Origin: Gemmatimonadaceae bacterium
GTDB lineage: Bacteria > Gemmatimonadota > Gemmatimonadetes > Gemmatimonadales > Gemmatimonadaceae
Direction of reading: 5' to 3'
Assembly: GCA_013361935.1 (NCBI GenBank)
Contig: JABFXC010000008.1
Span: 1 to 64,000, forward strand
DNA length: 64,000 nt
In this document: positions 61,176-64,000 of the stretch, one piece after another
Layout of the letters: each line of letters opens with the position of its first letter
Position numbering within the stretch: the first letter of the stretch is position 1
The notes under the pieces: model-generated
What the model was told of the DNA's origin: nothing
What the model saw: the letters and a program-made list of their open reading frames with translations, nothing else
Database searches by the model: none
Translations under genes and position numbers: made by a program

Positions 61176-61377
61176 CGACACACCTGTAAGCGCGCCTCGA
61201 CAGCAGACGCCGCAGACTCCTTCGAGCCGCCGCGCATCGAACGCATAAGCCGTTGCCGCATGGGTATTTGAGGCGTGCGGGCGCATCGCCGCCACCTGGC
61301 GCGCGCGCTGCATTTCCGCGCTCTCGCGAGCAAGGACTCGCGATCCCACCCGTTCTGTCCGCATCCTGGAGGATGCC
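61176..61377 (+). promoter_or_regulatory. Leader region of the DegT gene with an SD-containing hairpin
   Basis: This is the only long spacer on the + strand inside the locus, so a second promoter is likely here. At its end GCATCC-TGGA-GGATGC (61361-61376) forms a perfect 6-bp hairpin that holds the SD GGAGG, directly before the TTG start. No known riboswitch class is recognised. ATGCCTTGA overlapping the start would encode only two residues. Confidence 0.4.
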
Positions 61378-62613
61378 TTGACGACCCCCCTCGGCATCGA
61401 CCCCGTCAGCTTTGGTGACACGACGGGCTTCGACCTGCGTCCCCTCGCCCCGGCGCGGCGCCCGACTTTTCTCGCATTCTCTCCCCCGCTCATCGGCGAG
61501 GAGGAGATCGACGAGGTCGTCGACACCCTGCGGTCGGACTGGATCAGCACCGGTCCGAAGACGCGACGCTTCGCGACCGATTTCGCGCGCTACGTCGGCG
61601 CCCCCGATGCCCTCGCCCTGAACTCCTGCACGGCGGGACTCCACACCGCGCTCGTCACCCTCGGCATCGGGCCGGGCGACGAGGTGATCACCACCCCGAT
61701 GACCTTTTCGGCGTCGGTGAACGTCGTCGAGCACGTCGGCGCGCGCCCCGTGATGGTCGACGTCGAGCCGGACACGCTGAACATCGATCCCGCGGCGGTC
61801 GAGCGGGCGATCACGCCGCGGACGCGCGCGATCATCGCCGTGCACTACGCCGGGCATCCCGCGGAGCTCGACGCGCTCCGTGCGCTCGCCAGGGAGCATG
61901 GGCTCGCGCTCGTCGAGGACGCGGCGCACGCGCTTCCCGCGCGGTACAAGGGGCTGGCCATCGGCGCCGGCGAGAACCCCGTCGCCTTCAGCTTCTACGC
62001 GACCAAGAACCTCACCACCGGCGAGGGTGGGATGCTCACCGGCGGCGTCGACTTCCTCGACCGTGCGCGCGTCGTCAGCCTGCACGGGATGAGTCGCGAC
62101 GCCTGGCGCCGTTATGACAAGGGCGGCAGCTGGCGGTACGACGTGCTGCTCCCCGGATTCAAGTACAACATGAGCGACATCCAGGCGGCGATGGGACTCT
62201 GCCAGCTCGCGAAGCTCGACGGTTTCCAGCGCCGCCGGCGCGAGATCGTCCGCATGTACAACGCGGCCTTCGGCGAGTCGGGGTCGCTCGAGCTCCCCGC
62301 GGAGCGCCGCGAGATCGAGCATGCCTGGCACCTGTACGTGCTGCGGCTCCGCCTCGAGACGCTCTCGATCGGCCGCGATCGGTTCATCGACGAGCTGACG
62401 AACCGCAACATCGGGACGTCGGTGCACTTCATCCCCGTCCACATGCATCCGTACTACCGCGACAAGTACGGCCACGCGCCGGACGACTTCCCCATCACGC
62501 TCGATGCGTTCCAGCGGATGCTCAGCCTTCCGCTCAATCCGCGGATGACCGACGAGGACGTGGCCGACGTGATCGAGGCGGTGCTCGAGGTGGTGCGAAC
62601 CCATCCGAGATGA
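61378..62613 (+). CDS. DegT/DnrJ/EryC1/StrS-family sugar aminotransferase
   Basis: 411 residues from a TTG start, supported by the SD GGAGG 5 nt upstream. PLP-fold motifs: 'LNSCTAGLHTALVTLGIGPG', 'ITTPMTFSASVNVVEHVGAR', 'LVEDAAHALPARYKG' and the Schiff-base Lys in 'FYATKNLTTGEGGML'. 'YNMSDIQAAMGLCQLAKLDG' is also diagnostic. It transfers an amino group to a keto-sugar nucleotide, giving an amino sugar such as bacillosamine or perosamine. The matching dehydratase is not in the window. It overlaps the PglC-type gene by 4 nt; a DegT enzyme beside a small initiating transferase is a known arrangement. Confidence 0.92.
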   Translation: MTTPLGIDPVSFGDTTGFDLRPLAPARRPTFLAFSPPLIGEEEIDEVVDTLRSDWISTGPKTRRFATDFARYVGAPDALALNSCTAGLHTALVTLGIGPGDEVITTPMTFSASVNVVEHVGARPVMVDVEPDTLNIDPAAVERAITPRTRAIIAVHYAGHPAELDALRALAREHGLALVEDAAHALPARYKGLAIGAGENPVAFSFYATKNLTTGEGGMLTGGVDFLDRARVVSLHGMSRDAWRRYDKGGSWRYDVLLPGFKYNMSDIQAAMGLCQLAKLDGFQRRRREIVRMYNAAFGESGSLELPAERREIEHAWHLYVLRLRLETLSIGRDRFIDELTNRNIGTSVHFIPVHMHPYYRDKYGHAPDDFPITLDAFQRMLSLPLNPRMTDEDVADVIEAVLEVVRTHPR

Positions 62614-63227
62614 AGCTGTCGAAGCGGCTGTTCGACATCGCGGGAAGCGGCGCCGGCCTGCTCGTGCTCTGGCCGGCGCTCGTCGTCATGGCGGTGATCG
62701 TGAAGCTCGACGGGGGACCCGCGTTCTTTCGACAGACGCGCATCGGTCGCCGCGGACGTCCCTTCCGGATCCTGAAGTTCCGGACGATGGTCGTGGACGC
62801 CGAGCGGCTCGGCCCGCAGATCACCGCGAATGGCGATCGGCGTGTCACGTCCGCCGGCCGCTGGCTGCGCCGGACGAAGCTCGACGAGCTCCCGCAGCTC
62901 GTCAACGTGCTCGTCGGTGAGATGAGTCTCGTCGGTCCGAGACCGGAGGTGCCGCGCTACGTCGAGCGCTACACGCCACAGCAGCGACGCGTGCTCGACA
63001 TCACGCCGGGACTTACCGATCCCGCGTCGCTCCGCTATCTCGACGAAGGCGCCCGGCTCGCCGCCGCGCCGGATCCGGAACAGCTCTACGTCGGCGAGTT
63101 GATGCCCGACAAGATCCGGCTCAACCTCGAGTACGCCGAGTCGGCGACGATGGCGAGCGACTTCGCGGTCATCCTGCGCACCATCGGTCTCATCTCCCGC
63201 CAGAGCGCCATTCCGTCCGGCGCCTGA
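62610..63227 (+). CDS. Initiating polyprenyl-phosphate sugar-phosphotransferase (PglC/WcaJ type)
   Basis: 205 residues, the size of the minimal catalytic form. An N-terminal hydrophobic helix ('GSGAGLLVLWPALVVMAVIV') is probably the re-entrant membrane helix. The family core follows: 'GPAFFRQTRIGRRGRPFRIL', 'KFRTMVVDAERLG', 'RTKLDELPQLVNVLVGEMSL' (with the catalytic Asp-Glu) and 'VGPRPEVPRYVERY'. It transfers a phospho-sugar from a UDP-sugar to undecaprenyl phosphate, the first step of glycan assembly at the inner membrane. It is the last + strand gene of the locus and converges with an unrecognised gene 12 nt away. Confidence 0.92.
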   Translation: MKLSKRLFDIAGSGAGLLVLWPALVVMAVIVKLDGGPAFFRQTRIGRRGRPFRILKFRTMVVDAERLGPQITANGDRRVTSAGRWLRRTKLDELPQLVNVLVGEMSLVGPRPEVPRYVERYTPQQRRVLDITPGLTDPASLRYLDEGARLAAAPDPEQLYVGELMPDKIRLNLEYAESATMASDFAVILRTIGLISRQSAIPSGA

Positions 63228-63239
63228 CGGGAGGCCTCG

Positions 63240-64000
63240 TCAGCGCGGCGCGGCGCGTCCCTCGTCGAGCGTGACGCGCAGCGCCGGGTCCTTCACCGTC
63301 GACACGACGACGAAGTTCCGTGTCGGGTCGGGCGCGAACCTCGGCAGCGCGAACTGCGATACGACCCGCACCCGCAGGTGCGTCGCTCGCTGCGCCGCGG
63401 CGTTGTCTTCGAGGCGGAGCTCCACGGAATACTGGCTTCCGTCGCCGGGGAGATAACGGGCGAGCCTCGCCGTCCCCGAGCTGTCGACTCCCTCGATCTT
63501 CGCGAAGCCATGCTCCGTTCCGATCGCGACCGGCGGCGTCGACCCCGGATCGCCGACCACCTCCACGTCGACGATCGGATAGGGCATCTCGAGAGTGGCG
63601 ATGCGTCCGTCGGCCCGATCGACGAAGTCCGCCGCGCTCAGCGTTCGAGTGACGCGCAGGAAGCCGACCGCGCCCGCGGGAGGGGAGCCGATGTCGCGCG
63701 TCGTGATCCACGGGTATACCTGCTCGAAGAGATATTCCGCACGCTCTCCCGCACCGAGCCGCAGCTCGCGGGAGCGTGCGGTCGCCCGGGCATCGAACTC
63801 GCGCACGCTGGACACCCGCGCGTCGACGTAGTAGCTGCGGAAGATCGCCTGCGTCTGCGGGGCGAGCTCTCTCGCGAGCACGGCCGCCTGCTTGAGGATC
63901 ACGTCGTGCTGCAGCGAGGACATTCCGGTCGTGTCGACGAACGCGATGCCGAGCAGGGGATCGAGCAACCCCTTTTTTCCTCCGAAATCCGCTTCGACCA
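63240..64000 (-). CDS. Unrecognised protein, 5' end beyond the window
   Basis: The track starts it at a TTG (63968), but the frame stays open to the window edge ('VEADFGGKKGLLDPLLGIAF'), so the true start is outside. About 253 residues are visible. 'LQHDVILKQAAVLARELAPQ' and 'SYYVDARVSSVREFDARATA' look helical and soluble; the rest, such as 'TLEMPYPIVDVEVVGDPGST' and 'PDPTRNFVVVSTVKDPALRV', is mostly beta-strand. No family is recognised. A secreted or envelope protein is possible, since the signal peptide would be off-window. It converges with the initiating transferase gene. Confidence 0.65.
   Translation of the reverse strand, partial: VEADFGGKKGLLDPLLGIAFVDTTGMSSLQHDVILKQAAVLARELAPQTQAIFRSYYVDARVSSVREFDARATARSRELRLGAGERAEYLFEQVYPWITTRDIGSPPAGAVGFLRVTRTLSAADFVDRADGRIATLEMPYPIVDVEVVGDPGSTPPVAIGTEHGFAKIEGVDSSGTARLARYLPGDGSQYSVELRLEDNAAAQRATHLRVRVVSQFALPRFAPDPTRNFVVVSTVKDPALRVTLDEGRAAPR

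Overview
The window is a 64 kb piece of a very G+C-rich bacterial chromosome (roughly 70% by eye). It is densely coded, with many GTG starts, a few TTG starts, and chains of genes overlapping by 1-11 nt. A TonB-dependent receptor, several lipoproteins and a Wzm/Wzt polysaccharide exporter point to a diderm envelope. Base composition, many PAS/GAF kinases, an NHEJ pair and hairpin repeats at gene 3' ends would suit a soil lineage such as Gemmatimonadota. That placement is inference; there is no rRNA or other phylogenetic marker here. I see no tRNA, rRNA, transposase, integrase or CRISPR array.

Layout. (1) 1-13.2 kb: the end of an ABC exporter, a secreted M28 peptidase, a small lipoprotein, a sugar-nucleotide ketoisomerase, the Ku and LigD DNA-end-joining pair, and a vitamin-uptake island. 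The island holds a PnuC-type permease, a NadR-like kinase and a TonB receptor under a TPP riboswitch. It lies between two copies of a roughly 210-220 bp nested inverted-repeat element. A two-unit AsnC/AhbA-like protein follows. (2) 13.5-18.5 kb: a small membrane protein, a creatininase-family hydrolase, an OmpR-type two-component pair and a secreted trypsin-like protease. (3) 18.4-35.9 kb: a stress and signalling block. It contains two tandem-Usp proteins, a NarL-type kinase/regulator pair whose kinase lacks the usual phospho-accepting histidine, a PAS kinase, a flavin-binding split-barrel protein, a zinc alcohol dehydrogenase, a heavy-metal P-type ATPase, a PAS-only protein, two large GAF/PAS kinases, an Fpg/Nei glycosylase and a VanZ-like protein. 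(4) 36.1-63.2 kb: a long polysaccharide locus on the + strand. It has a UDP-GlcNAc 4-epimerase, Wzm and Wzt, NeuB-NeuC-NeuA for a nonulosonic (sialic-type) acid, a methyltransferase, an asparagine-synthase-like protein, a PhyH dioxygenase, many glycosyltransferases, an O-antigen-ligase-like protein, a CapK-like ligase, a DegT aminotransferase and a PglC/WcaJ-type initiating transferase. One gene is inverted inside it, a beta-helix lipoprotein preceded by a c-di-GMP-I (GEMM) riboswitch. The window ends inside an unrecognised convergent gene.

How it fits together. The polysaccharide locus can start a glycan on a lipid carrier, make CMP-nonulosonate and amino-sugar precursors, elongate the chain, export it through Wzm/Wzt and probably attach it to a lipid. 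The riboswitch suggests that c-di-GMP controls a secreted beta-helix protein acting on or with that glycan. The TonB receptor, PnuC and kinase form a plausible capture, import and trapping route for a vitamin, probably thiamine because of the TPP riboswitch.

Sequence structure beyond genes. Hairpins built from short purine-rich tandem units (for example GGGGCCAGGCGGAAGGAAC) sit at gene 3' ends. The same sequence is translated as the two inter-domain linkers of LigD and as the C-terminal tails of several proteins. The octamer CGTTAGGC appears at least 11 times.
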